A model generated the notes under the pieces. It was not told the origin of the DNA. It worked only from the letters and a program-made list of their open reading frames with translations, and did no database searches. The translations under genes were made by a program, and so were the position numbers. Below, piece after piece: positions 46,481 through 57,600 of a stretch of 64,000 bases of DNA; within the stretch, counting starts at the first letter, position 1, and each line of letters begins with the position of its first letter. The DNA comes from Laspinema sp. D2d (GTDB lineage: Bacteria; Cyanobacteriota; Cyanobacteriia; Cyanobacteriales; Laspinemataceae). The stretch is from the NCBI RefSeq assembly GCF_025370755.1, contig NZ_JAMXFC010000035.1, positions 1 through 64,000 of the forward strand. The letters are read 5' to 3'.

Positions 46481-47878
46481 TCAAAGACTTAATAATCCGT
46501 AAGATTTCTGAAGTTGGAGTAATTGCATTCGCGCTTCCCCGGCATTGTCGGCTAAATCGGCAAATTCTATAAAGCGGCGCAATTCTTTTTTTAAGATATT
46601 TCGTTCGATTTCTAGTGCTTCTCGATCGAGTTTAGGAGGCATGACAATGGTATCAAAAAGAGTCGCTCTATCCTTGTTGGGATGGGGTCGTAAAATCCGG
46701 CCTCGACGCTGGATAAACTGGCGGGGATTGCCACTAGAAGCGAGAATCACAGCGGTTTTAATGGCGGGGATATCTACTCCTTCATCTAAACAGCGAATTG
46801 CGACTAATCCTTGTAATTCTCCGCTTTCAAATTGCCGTCGCAATTCTTCTCGTTCCTCGATCGCAGTGTCAGCCGTATAGGTATTAATCCGATACCCAAG
46901 TTCCGAACCCAGCAGGTGGGATACCGCTTCCAGTTGGCGATCGCTGCCCCGAAAACCAGACTCCTCAACGGTCCCATCGCCACAATAAAATAAGGTATGG
47001 CTGGTATGCAGGCGGGTTTTCATTAACTCCCGCAAAGCATTTAATTTATTACTCGCTGACCCAACTAACCGGGTGCGTTGCATGATTAATCCTCGTAAAT
47101 CATCATGATTAAGATCCATCTTTTCTTGATGGCTTAATATCCAGCCAATGCGCTTGGTTAATTTCAAATAAGCATAGCCTTCCGATTCCGTTAAATTTAC
47201 TAAAATCGGATAATAAAGATACCGTACCAATGCCCCCGCTCGAATTGCATCAGCTAGGGTCAATTCCGGGGGAATAACGGGGCCGAAATAATCTAGTAAT
47301 CCCTGGGTTCCAGTCTCATCAAAATAGCGTTCAGGGGTGGCAGAAAGGGCTAATCGTAAGCCAATTTGTCGGGGTAAACTTTCTTCGAGACGCGGTGCCC
47401 CCAGGTTGTGCGCTTCATCCCCAATGATAAAGGTTTTTTCGGGGAAGTAGCGCAATTGAGATTGGAATCCCTCACTCATTAGGGTCGCATTGGTGGTAAT
47501 AATTGTGAGAAAAGGCTGGAGATTAGCACTGACGTTGTAAAGTTGGGTAGAAAGCTGACTCTGCCAAGTATAAACAGTTTCAAAAGCTAAAATCGGGGCC
47601 AACCCGAATCCCTCACATTCTCTCGCCCACTGATTGACCAGGTGACGGTAGGGACAGAGGATGAGCAATACTTGTAATCCAATGCGGTGATAGAGTTCGC
47701 TGGCGATCGCCAAGGCAGCGATGGTTTTGCCGCTTCCTGTTGCCATTTTCAGGGTTCCTCGTCCCTGGTTTGCAAACCAACTGGCGATCGCCTGTTTTTG
47801 ATACGATCGCAGGGTCAAATTGGGCGGCAGTGTTGGAACCCCGGGTCCCGATTTTTGAGGAGGATTCGATGCACTCAT
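46481..47878 (-). CDS. DNA phosphorothioation system restriction helicase (SF2)
   Basis: The 465-residue protein fits the family described as DNA phosphorothioation system restriction enzyme. It has a complete superfamily 2 core: LRSYQKQAIASW, Walker A MATGSGKT near 45, DEAH in IIGDEAHN, LSATPER, and motif VI QRRGRILR. No nuclease domain is fused, unlike many type I/III subunits, so cutting would need another protein. It is the first gene of a leftward operon with the 97-residue protein and the SMC-like ATPase. Confidence 0.85.
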   Translation of the reverse strand: MSASNPPQKSGPGVPTLPPNLTLRSYQKQAIASWFANQGRGTLKMATGSGKTIAALAIASELYHRIGLQVLLILCPYRHLVNQWARECEGFGLAPILAFETVYTWQSQLSTQLYNVSANLQPFLTIITTNATLMSEGFQSQLRYFPEKTFIIGDEAHNLGAPRLEESLPRQIGLRLALSATPERYFDETGTQGLLDYFGPVIPPELTLADAIRAGALVRYLYYPILVNLTESEGYAYLKLTKRIGWILSHQEKMDLNHDDLRGLIMQRTRLVGSASNKLNALRELMKTRLHTSHTLFYCGDGTVEESGFRGSDRQLEAVSHLLGSELGYRINTYTADTAIEEREELRRQFESGELQGLVAIRCLDEGVDIPAIKTAVILASSGNPRQFIQRRGRILRPHPNKDRATLFDTIVMPPKLDREALEIERNILKKELRRFIEFADLADNAGEARMQLLQLQKSYGLLSL

Positions 47879-48062
47879 TCGTCAAATTTTGGATTAAAAA
47901 AATATTTGTTATTTTATCTTAAAATCCTGGACTTTTTATTCCAACTCTGATAAAATAGATAAATTCATCACCCCAGGCATTAACCCAACCTGCGTCAGTC
48001 TAGTCAAATGTCGGAATCTGTTCTACAGTAGATCCGGTAATCCTATCCATCACATTGCCATC

Positions 48063-49001
48063 ATGATAGAGGACAAAGCGAGGTTGCAAGGCCGCCTCAC
48101 CCTAGAACCCGATACGTTATGGTTTAAGGTGAAACACTGTACGAAACACGGCATAGAATCGGGTGCACTCCAATCGATTCCCACCGATTCTGAGTTTTTA
48201 GAAACCCAGGGAATGCGCTTTTTAGTGCGAATTTTGTCGAATCTCGTTCGCAAGCAGAAGGCGAAACAATCCGAAGCGGATAAAACTCGGAAATCAGGGC
48301 AAGAATTTAATCCTTTTTTACCTTATGACCGCGATTTGTTTGTCACTGATATTTCCCCTACTCATGTTTGCTTATTAAATAAATTTAATGTTGTAGACTA
48401 TCATTTATTGTTAGTAACACGGGAGTTTGAAGACCAAGAAATGTTACTCACTCTAGCCGATTTTGAGGCGATGTGGGGCTGTTTACAGCAGTTTGATGGG
48501 TTAGGGTTTTATAATGGCGGAAAGGAAGCGGGGGCGAGTCAGAGACACAAACATTTGCAATTAGTCCCCCTACCGATCGCCTCTGATGGACCAAAAATTC
48601 CTTTGGAGGAGGCGATCGCCTCAGCGACGGTGGTAGATGGGATAGGAACGATCGCCGCCTTTCCCTTTGATTGTGCCGTTACCTTTTTTGAACCTGACTT
48701 ATTTAACGATCCCTTGGCAGCGGCACAAATCACCCTCCAATCCTATTTAAAACTGTTAGCAACGGTAGGGTTAAAACCGGAGAAAATGAGTCCGAAGCAA
48801 GCGGGTCCTTACAATCTTTTGATGACCCGAGATTGGATGATGATTGTCCCGCGATCGCAGGAAAATTTTGAATCTATTTCCATCAATTCTCTTGCCTTTG
48901 CCGGTTCCCTTTTTGTCCGCAATTCCCAGGAAATGCAGCGTCTTAAAGAAGTCGGTCCCCTGAAAATATTAGAAACTGTCGGGCGATCGCCTCAGTCTTA
49001 A
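48063..49001 (+). CDS. ATP adenylyltransferase (Ap4A phosphorylase) family protein
   Basis: The 312-residue protein belongs to the HIT superfamily APA1/2 branch, which cleaves diadenosine tetraphosphate with phosphate. It has an opening IPTDSEFLETQGMRFLVRIL, then NPFLPYDRDLFVTDI, NKFNVVDYHLLLVT and the active-site RHKHLQLVPLP. The C-terminal part has a GPYNLLMTRDWMMIVPR segment. The family can also act as an ADP-sulfurylase in vitro. It diverges from the restriction helicase (184 bases between starts). Confidence 0.88.
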   Translation: MIEDKARLQGRLTLEPDTLWFKVKHCTKHGIESGALQSIPTDSEFLETQGMRFLVRILSNLVRKQKAKQSEADKTRKSGQEFNPFLPYDRDLFVTDISPTHVCLLNKFNVVDYHLLLVTREFEDQEMLLTLADFEAMWGCLQQFDGLGFYNGGKEAGASQRHKHLQLVPLPIASDGPKIPLEEAIASATVVDGIGTIAAFPFDCAVTFFEPDLFNDPLAAAQITLQSYLKLLATVGLKPEKMSPKQAGPYNLLMTRDWMMIVPRSQENFESISINSLAFAGSLFVRNSQEMQRLKEVGPLKILETVGRSPQS

Positions 49002-49007
49002 TCCGAA

Positions 49008-52000
49008 TTAAACCGTTCGATTCTCATGTCGAATCGGAATTTCAATAGTAAACTCTGTGCCTTCCCCCGGTTGGGAGGTACAGAGGAGTTGTCCATGATG
49101 TCGATCCACAATAATTTGATGACTAATTGATAATCCCAGTCCCGTCCCTTTCCCTTCCGGTTTCGTGGTAAAAAAGGTCCGAAATAGTTGTTTCTGGACT
49201 TCCTCACTCATCCCCAATCCATTGTCTGCAATGTGAATGGCGACGCCCTGATCTTTTAATTGAGTCCGAATCCGAATAATTTTAGATTCGGGTTCTTTCG
49301 GCGAAACTACAGGCGAATTCTCCTCCGATGAACCACTGGTAACCCGGGATAAATGACTCGATACCCCTGATTCTAAAGCATCGATCGCATTAGCAATCAA
49401 GTTCATAAATACCTGATTCAGTTGTCCCGGATAACAAGGGACTAAGGGGAGATTTCCATACTCTTTGATTACGGTGATGGCAGGTTTAGAACCTGTCGCT
49501 TTTAAGCGATTTGATAAAATCAACAAGGTACTATCTATTCCCGCATGAATATCAGTTTTTTGAAATACTCCGGGGTCTTTGCGGGAAAAATTCTTGAGAG
49601 ATTTGACAATTTCCTTGATCCGTTCGGTTCCCACATTCATAGATCTCAGCATTTCTGGGAAATCTTCTTGCAAATATTCTAAATCGATCGCCAAGGCATG
49701 ATTTTTGATATCGGCAACAGGTTCCGGATAGCATTGCTGATAGAGTTGCAGATGGTTAAGTAAATCTTCTGCATATTCTAGGGACATATTCAGATTGCCG
49801 TCAACGAAGCTGAGGGGATTGTTAATTTCGTGGGCGACTCCAGCGACTAACTGTCCCAGGGTAGACATTTTTTCCGTCTGAACCAGTTGTAATTGAGCTT
49901 CTTTCAAGTCCTGAAGCGACTGTTGTAAATTCTGGTATAATCGGGCATTTTCTAGGGAAATAGCCGCCTGAGATGACAGTAACTGTAAAACTTCCAGGCG
50001 ATCATGGGTAAACACGCCGGTACTGAGATTATTTTCTAAGTATAAAATCGCTACCGTGTGACTTTGGTAGGTAATGGGGAAGCACAGAATTGATTTAGGT
50101 TTCTTCGCCGTAATGTACGGATCGGTCGTAAAAACTGACTCAACTGCGGCATTATTAAGAACCAGAACCTCCCCGGTTCTATGCACATAATGGATTATAG
50201 TCAAGGGCAAACAGGAGAAATCTTCTAGGGGAACCCCTGTGCAACTAATTTCAACCGATGGGATTGTCGTGGTTACAATTTCTTCTTCAATATTTCCCGC
50301 CGCCTGGATGACTTGTTTTCCCTCTTTTTCTAAAATTAAAAACCCCGTTTGTGCCCCTGCATTTTCCAGGATGACTCGCATTAACTTATTTAAAAATTTA
50401 TCCAAAACCAGTTCTTCAGAAAGCGCTAATGCAGCTTTCATCACCGTCGTTATATCTAAGGCAGAAGTGTCTTGGTTAATACTGGTACTGGTGGTACCAA
50501 AGGAGGAAATCGTTTCTTGAATGCTAAAGGGTCGAATGACTGAACGTTGGGTGACTCGGGCTAACACTAACGGATATTTTTTTTCTAAAAATTTTACTTT
50601 AGCATTCGCTGACCAACGCACATATCCATAGTAGGCTTCCGTTAAATAAAACTGAGCAATTTGGTGACTTCCCCGCTGGAGATGAAATTCCCCAGCGAGT
50701 TCATTAGCCAGGGCTTCTTCTTGAATATATTGGCTTTCTCGCGCGTGGAGAATGGCCCGGTCATAACCGGCGATCGCCTCAGCAATGTCCCCCGCTAGTC
50801 GGGCTTTTTCCGCTTCCACCAGTTCATATTTATGCAGAAAATTATCAGGCGAAAATTCTGCCCATTTTTTCATCTTCTCTTGATTTGCCGCCACCTTATT
50901 CCCTAGCACTTCTTGTTCTGCTTCAGGCCGATTTCCATAGACTCCTAATGCAGCCAGAGAATCATAAAAATAGAAGAGGGGTAAGGGGTAAACAGCGGTC
51001 AAGCCATCTAAATAGTTAGCGGTGATCTCCGCATTTTTTAAGGCCGATTCACTTTGTCTGAATAGATAGCTGAGAATCAGTTTATTCAGGTATAAACAAC
51101 ATAAGGCGTAGCGATCGCTAGTTTGTTCATGGAGGGGTAACATGGTAAATTCATTATAAAGTTCCCCCACCAGATGTTCTGGATGATCTGCCCCGCGAAT
51201 TAAATGGGACACCACCTGCCAGTACATTTTTTGATAGTTGAGGGTATTGGTCTGCTTGAGTTTTTCCATCAACAGACTGTAAGAAGACATTTCCGCTTCT
51301 AACTGCCCCAATTCTTTCCCGGCAAAATAGGAATTAATGCAGTAGTTATAAGCACATAACACGGCATATTCTACATCTCCCGTCTCCAGTCCACTCTCAT
51401 AGGCTATCAGTAAAGGGGGAACCGTGTGGTGGAGGGGTTCCTTCCACAACCGGACATTATTATTCACCACCATCATGGTCCGGGCTTTAAGTTTCTGATT
51501 CTCGAATTGCGCCAACACCGTTAAGGCTAATTGACCAAATTGATAGCCGGTTTCAATATCTCCGACAATGCCACATAAAATTAATCCATAACAGGCATAA
51601 GCATAAGTCGATTCCTCGGTATTGCCATAGTCCAGAGACAATTTAACTTCTTCAAAAACCAGCAAGGGCAATAATAAAGGGGCAGATTGATAGGCTGGGG
51701 CAATCGCACTATTGAGAATTCGCATCGCCGCTTTTTTATCAGGATTGCTCATTTTGGGCAATTCATTTAAGGCTGCGATGTGCTGATCCGTTAATCGGGA
51801 AAACAGTTCTCCCAGTCCATTTTGAATATGCTCAAAGCTGGGTTGTTCGGGTAAGTTAACGCCTAATAAAGCCAGGGCTTCTCTCCCGGTAGCCAAGGCG
51901 TCGAGTTGTTTATTTTGCGCCGTATAAGCTTGGATTTTGACTTCATAAATTTGAATTTTATCCAGGAGAGTTTCGGCTTTTTCGAGGACAATTTGGGCGA

Positions 52001-54461
52001 GGTCTTCCATGCGCTCAAACTCGGTACTCAAATAAGCAGATTCTGCGGCGGCTAGATAAAGATTAAGGGTTAAATCATAGCGATCGCCCCAACTGATGGG
52101 ATGTAATAAAGCCAACCCAGCTTCCAAATACCGTAATGCCGGTTCGTAAGCGGTAGCCGCTTTGGCTTTATGTCCCGCTTGCAGATTCAACGCCGCTAAT
52201 TGATATTTTTCTGATTCACTCTCAATTAAATCAGCCGCGATATTTAATTGATTGACTAAATCAAAGACTTTTTCTTCAACTGCTTCTGCGGGGATATTTT
52301 CTAAGAGTAACCGTCCGATTTTGAGGTGGGTTGCTTGTTTCTCACGATCAGGAATCAGAGAATAAGCCGCTTGCTGGACGCGATCGTGTAAAAATTTATA
52401 CTGGACTGTGGGGGCTTCCGTCTTCATTTCTTCGCCCTCAGACCCGGAATCTGATTGGAAGAATTTATACAATTCACTCACCGGAATGACTACCCCCGCT
52501 TGCAGGGCTTCCCACAACTGCGCTGAGGTTTCCCCGAGGGAATGCTCATATACAACCGCTAAGGTAGCGAGGTCGAATTGATGTCCGATACAAGCCGCTA
52601 ACGTTAAAACGGTTTGGGTTGAGTCCGGTAACCGCTGCAACTGCGTTGCCATAAATTCTACAATGTTCTCGGAAACCGCTAAGGCTCGAACTTGGGTGAG
52701 ATCACACTGCCAATACCCGCGATCGCCATCATACTCTAATAAATGATCCTCATAAAGCGATTTTAAAAACTGGGTGACAAAGAAAGGATTTCCTTCAGTT
52801 TTTTGAAACACCAGTTCGGAAATTGGTTGCGATCGCGTTTCAGGACAACTTAAAGCATCGGCCACTAAGTGATTCAAATCCTCACGCTTCAGGGGGGGAA
52901 CTTCAATGCGATTAATCCCCAACCCCTGAGTTTGTTGCAAGCGATTCACCATCAACATCAGGGGGTGCACCGGACTCACTTCGTTATCCCGATAAGCCCC
53001 AATCACTAATACATGATGTAAATCCCGGTCGCTTAACAGCAACTCTAGTAATTTTAAAGACGCGATATCTGACCATTGTAAATCATCTAAAAACAACACC
53101 AAGGGATGATGTTCATTGGCAAATACTCGAATAAATTTTTGAAAAATTCGATTAAATCGATTTTGGGATTCAGCCGCTGGAAGTTCAGGAAGGGCCGGTT
53201 GTTTTCCCAAGAGTAATTCCAGTTCGGGAATCACCTCAATGAGCACCTGGCCTTGTTTTTCTAGGGCGGCAGCGAGTTGTTTTTTCCAGGTCGCGATCGC
53301 CTTGGGACTTTCCGTAAGAATGTGGTAGCGAATTAAATCTTGAAACGCTTTAATCAGAGGAGCAAAGGGGATATTTCGCTTAAACTGGTCGAATTTTCCC
53401 GCAATAAAATAACCCCGTTTTGCCAGAATGGGTTTATGGACTTCTTGAACTAATGCTGATTTTCCAATTCCGGAATATCCCGCCACTAACATCAGTTGAG
53501 CAGGGCCGGTAGCAACGGATGCAAACGTACCCATTAACTGTGCGATTTCCCCTTCTCGTCCGTACAGTTTTTCCGGAATTTGGAATCGCGCGGCCAGGTC
53601 TTTTTGAGCAATGGCAAATGGTTCAATCTTGCCGGTAGTTTGCAGTTGCATTAAACAGGTTTCTAAATCTGCTTTTAAACCCCGGGCTGTTTGATATCTC
53701 CCTTCCGCATTTTTTGCCATCAATTTCATGACAATTTCCGCGATCGCCTCGGGAATATCCGAAACCACTCGATTCGGGGGGACCGGCTGTTTGGCGATAT
53801 GATAATGGACTAATTCCATCGCATCCGTCGAGGCAAAGGGTAACGTTCCCGTTAATAATTCATAAAATGTTACCCCCAAGGAATAAAAATCTGTGCGATA
53901 ATCAATTAATCGGTTCATTCTCCCCGTTTGTTCCGGAGAAATATAAGCCAAGGTCCCCTCTAAGGCATTGGGATTAACCAAGGTCAGGGATTCTTTTGGC
54001 AACCGCGAAGAAATACTAAAATCAGTTACCTTAACCTGCTTGGTGAGGGGGTGAATTAAAATATTATCCGGCTTGATATCTTTGTGAATAATGCGATTTT
54101 GATATAAAGTATCTAAGGCATCCGCAATTTGGATCCCAATGGAGAGAAAATCAGAAATAGAAAGGGGATGAGATGTGGTATAATCTTTTAAAGAAATGCC
54201 GCCAAAATCTTCCAGGATCAGCGCCAATCCATTGCGATCGCGTTCTAGGCTTAAGGGTTTGACAATTCCGGGAACATTGAGATTTTTGGCGATCGCATAT
54301 TGATTCCGCAAGCGAACCAGTTCCCCTACCGTCGGATATTCCGCATTAGGAATTTTAATCATAACGGAGGTGTCATCCCCGGGCCGATATCCACGGTACA
54401 CCAGGGTGTGAACACTTTCATGTATTTTTTCGGTGATCAAATAGTCAGCGATCGCGTGCAT
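49008..54461 (-). CDS. Giant multi-kinase: Ser/Thr kinase, AAA ATPase, GAF, histidine kinase
   Basis: The 1817-residue chain has a eukaryotic-type Ser/Thr kinase at the N-terminus (HKDIKPDNILI near 125 and VTDFSISS). An AAA/STAND domain follows, with Walker A GYSGIGKSALV near 335 and FLDDLQWSD. A long helical TPR-like section (about 650-1200) and a GAF domain (about 1310-1480) precede HisKA with AHEINNPLSF near 1543 and HATPase (NLIANAIDAL, DNGLGM, GTGLGL). All catalytic motifs in both kinase types appear intact. This architecture is known in cyanobacteria as multi-sensor signal transduction multi-kinases such as Anabaena HstK. The next gene leftward is unrelated. Confidence 0.92.
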   Translation of the reverse strand: MHAIADYLITEKIHESVHTLVYRGYRPGDDTSVMIKIPNAEYPTVGELVRLRNQYAIAKNLNVPGIVKPLSLERDRNGLALILEDFGGISLKDYTTSHPLSISDFLSIGIQIADALDTLYQNRIIHKDIKPDNILIHPLTKQVKVTDFSISSRLPKESLTLVNPNALEGTLAYISPEQTGRMNRLIDYRTDFYSLGVTFYELLTGTLPFASTDAMELVHYHIAKQPVPPNRVVSDIPEAIAEIVMKLMAKNAEGRYQTARGLKADLETCLMQLQTTGKIEPFAIAQKDLAARFQIPEKLYGREGEIAQLMGTFASVATGPAQLMLVAGYSGIGKSALVQEVHKPILAKRGYFIAGKFDQFKRNIPFAPLIKAFQDLIRYHILTESPKAIATWKKQLAAALEKQGQVLIEVIPELELLLGKQPALPELPAAESQNRFNRIFQKFIRVFANEHHPLVLFLDDLQWSDIASLKLLELLLSDRDLHHVLVIGAYRDNEVSPVHPLMLMVNRLQQTQGLGINRIEVPPLKREDLNHLVADALSCPETRSQPISELVFQKTEGNPFFVTQFLKSLYEDHLLEYDGDRGYWQCDLTQVRALAVSENIVEFMATQLQRLPDSTQTVLTLAACIGHQFDLATLAVVYEHSLGETSAQLWEALQAGVVIPVSELYKFFQSDSGSEGEEMKTEAPTVQYKFLHDRVQQAAYSLIPDREKQATHLKIGRLLLENIPAEAVEEKVFDLVNQLNIAADLIESESEKYQLAALNLQAGHKAKAATAYEPALRYLEAGLALLHPISWGDRYDLTLNLYLAAAESAYLSTEFERMEDLAQIVLEKAETLLDKIQIYEVKIQAYTAQNKQLDALATGREALALLGVNLPEQPSFEHIQNGLGELFSRLTDQHIAALNELPKMSNPDKKAAMRILNSAIAPAYQSAPLLLPLLVFEEVKLSLDYGNTEESTYAYACYGLILCGIVGDIETGYQFGQLALTVLAQFENQKLKARTMMVVNNNVRLWKEPLHHTVPPLLIAYESGLETGDVEYAVLCAYNYCINSYFAGKELGQLEAEMSSYSLLMEKLKQTNTLNYQKMYWQVVSHLIRGADHPEHLVGELYNEFTMLPLHEQTSDRYALCCLYLNKLILSYLFRQSESALKNAEITANYLDGLTAVYPLPLFYFYDSLAALGVYGNRPEAEQEVLGNKVAANQEKMKKWAEFSPDNFLHKYELVEAEKARLAGDIAEAIAGYDRAILHARESQYIQEEALANELAGEFHLQRGSHQIAQFYLTEAYYGYVRWSANAKVKFLEKKYPLVLARVTQRSVIRPFSIQETISSFGTTSTSINQDTSALDITTVMKAALALSEELVLDKFLNKLMRVILENAGAQTGFLILEKEGKQVIQAAGNIEEEIVTTTIPSVEISCTGVPLEDFSCLPLTIIHYVHRTGEVLVLNNAAVESVFTTDPYITAKKPKSILCFPITYQSHTVAILYLENNLSTGVFTHDRLEVLQLLSSQAAISLENARLYQNLQQSLQDLKEAQLQLVQTEKMSTLGQLVAGVAHEINNPLSFVDGNLNMSLEYAEDLLNHLQLYQQCYPEPVADIKNHALAIDLEYLQEDFPEMLRSMNVGTERIKEIVKSLKNFSRKDPGVFQKTDIHAGIDSTLLILSNRLKATGSKPAITVIKEYGNLPLVPCYPGQLNQVFMNLIANAIDALESGVSSHLSRVTSGSSEENSPVVSPKEPESKIIRIRTQLKDQGVAIHIADNGLGMSEEVQKQLFRTFFTTKPEGKGTGLGLSISHQIIVDRHHGQLLCTSQPGEGTEFTIEIPIRHENRTV

Positions 54462-54560
54462 TATAAAGTCTCTCCAGTCCCTGACACTTTTTTTAAGTGT
54501 TCTGCTTTCCTTCTATTGTACCGCGCTTGCTCTGCCCATTAACAAGGATTGCCATTTTTT

Positions 54561-54670
54561 TTAGGACAGATGGGGGAGATGGGGAAAATAGGGGAAAATT
54601 GGTAGATGGGGGAGAATTGGTAGATGGGGGAGAATTGGTAGATGGGGAAGAGAGGGGAGATGGGGGAGAT
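54561..54670. repeat. G-rich minisatellite with 18-bp units
   Basis: The unit GGTAGATGGGGGAGAATT repeats from 54601 (54601-54618, 54619-54636, then a degenerate third copy from 54637), within a larger GATGGGGGA-rich tract. It lies in the 231-bp gap between two large kinase genes and resembles the tracts at 2199-2440 and 63515-63665. Confidence 0.9.
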
Positions 54671-54692
54671 ATTTAATATTTATCCATACCTT

Positions 54693-57600
54693 TTATCGTT
54701 TTTCATCTTTGTGAAATTGGTCCTGGTGAATCGGCAGTTCAATGGTAAATTCAGTCCCTATCCCTAGGGTGGAGGTACATTGAAGTTTACCTTTGTGGCG
54801 ATCCACGGTAATTTGATAGCTGGTTGCCAATCCTAACCCTGTCCCTTTCCCGATGGGTTTGGTTGTAAAAAACGGGTCAAAGAGGCGAGAGAGGGAATTT
54901 TCGGGAATGCCACAGCCATTATCTTTAATCTGGATGGCAATGCGATCGCCGGGTAGAACCTGAGTCTGAATCCAAATTTTGCCCGGTTCCTGGCGATTAC
55001 CTTGACGATAAGCTTCCTCAATAGCATCGATCGCATTAGTCAAAATATTAATAAATACCTGATTGACTTCGCTGGCAAAACACTCCACCTTGGGAAGAGT
55101 TCCATAGTCTTTAATTACTTCAATTTCTGGACGATTCCCTTGAAAGTCTAACCGATTTTTCAAAATCATTAAGGTACTTTCGATTCCCGAATGAATCTCT
55201 ATATCTTTGAGCGCTGCTTCATCATAGCGGGAAAACGTCCGCAAAGAGGTGACAATTTCTCGGATGCGAATCGCCCCCTGTTCCATCGAGTCCAAAAGTT
55301 TAGAAAAGTCTTCCTTCAAAAATTCTAAGTCTACCTCATCTGCTTTTTCAATAATCTCGGGTCCGGGATTCGGATACTCTTGGTCATAGAGTTCCACCAC
55401 TTCTAGCAAGTCGGACAGATACTCTCTGGCATGAACAATATTTCCAAAAATAAAGCTAACTGGATTATTAATTTCGTGAGCAATTCCAGCTACCAACTGG
55501 CCCAAACTCGCCATTTTCTCACTTTGAATCAGTTGAGTTTGAGTTTTTTGGAGTTCTTTGAGGGTTTGTTCCAGTTCTTGCGATCGCGCCGTTGCTTCTT
55601 TATACAGTTCCGCCTGAAAAATAGCAATTTCCATGCAGTCCCGGACCGCCTCTAACAAGTCAAGTTCCGATAGTTTCCAGGGACGCGGTTGGCCCGAATT
55701 GGCACAACAAATCACCCCTAACTTGCCATTACTTTTTCGCAGGGGAACTAACAAAATCGCACTAAACCCTTGTTCTACATAAATATCATGCCACTCCCGA
55801 TCCGGTGATTGGGCCAAATCATCGCACCACACCATCTCTCCCGCTATCAATTTCCGATACAAAGAGTTAGGGTCAAGAATCGGGTATTCTCCCAAGAAAC
55901 TGTCTAAATGGGGCCGTTTAGCCTCTTGAATGCAAGACCAAACCGGAGTAGGTTCCGTTTGATGCCATAAAAAGTAACAGCGGTCCAGATTCAAAACTCG
56001 CTGTAGTTCAGTCACCACCGTTTGCAAAATCTGATTCAAATCTAGGGAATTGCGGATTTGGGAAGTCAGCCGATTGAGTAGTTCCTCGCGGGCGACTTTT
56101 TCTCGAAGTTTGGCCTCACTTTTAAGACGGGCTGCTTCAGCTTTCTTGCGATCGGTGATATCTTCAACCACCGAGATCCAATAACTCCCCTCCTGCTCCA
56201 TTGCTACAGTTAAATTAACCCAAATCCAGGTCTTATCTTGACGAATGTAGCGCTTTTCAATGGAGTAATGAGTAATTTGCTCTTGCTTCACTTGCTGGGC
56301 TAATTCCCAATCTAAATCTAAATCATCGGGATGGGTAATTTCCTGAAAAGTCAGAGCCAACATTGCGGCTTTGGAATACCCCACAATATCACAAAACCGT
56401 TGATTAATCCGAATAAAACGGCCTTCAAAATCCACATGAGCCACCCCCACTGCCGCTTGTTCAAAGGTGGTTCTAAAACGAGCTTCACTATTTCTTAAAG
56501 CCTGTTCTGCTTGTTTGCGATCGCTGATATCCGTGTTAATTTCTAAAATAGCCCGTGGATGATTCTGTTCATCCCGTTGCAAGTTCCATCGACTATCTAC
56601 CACCACTTGAGTGCCATCTCGCTTCCGATGAACCAACTCTCCTCGCCAATGCCCTTGGCGTAAACAACTTGCCATAATTTCCGACAACGGTTGAGGAAAG
56701 CTTGTGTGTAACAACTCATGAATAGATTGTCCTAGAACCTCAGTGAGACTCCATCCATACAATCGTTGAGCACCTTGATTCCAATATTGAATATGGTCGT
56801 TTAAGTCGCGAATGAGAATAGAGTCATTGGCTTGGTCTAACATCTCGATCTGTTGACGCATTGAATCATCAGCCAACTTGCGATCGGTAATATCCAGAAC
56901 CATCCCATCCCATAACATTGCCCCATCGGGTTGAGGTGACTTTTTGGCCGCCCCTTGCAGCCATTTCAGTTTTCCCGAAGGAGTGATAATTCGCCACTGA
57001 TAATACCATTCTTTCCCCGTTTGAGCCGCGCTAATGAAAGAGCGAGCAAATTCTGTACTATCCTCCGGATGAATGATTTGCCACATTAATTGAGAATTGT
57101 CGAGTACCGCTTCAGGTTCGAGTTCATAAATCTCTCGACAAGCGGGGGAAACGTAAGTAAAACTATCCTCAGTTTGGTTCAGGTACTGACGGTATTGATA
57201 AACCATTCCCGGTAAAGTTTTTGCTAACCGTTCAAAGCGGGCTTCATATTCATGCAACGCAGCTTCAGCGCGTTCCCGTTCGGCTTTCTCCTGTCTCACC
57301 TCCTCTGGGATCGGGTCAATTTTACGGTGATGATCGGTAATTTCTGTGATAAAACCCATGACTGAGTGCACCCGTCCTTTTCCATCCCGGACCCCATTCA
57401 CTTGGAGGGAAACGCGGGCGATCGCACCGTCCTTTCTCAAATAGCGCTTTTGTAGAGAATAGGTATCAATTTCGGCATTAACTAATTTTTTGGCCCAGAC
57501 TAATTCTCTATTCAAGTCTTCTGGGTGGGTCAGGTCCTCAAAACTGCGCGATCGCAACTCCTCCTCAGTGTATCCGACAATCTCGCAGAACTTCTCATTC

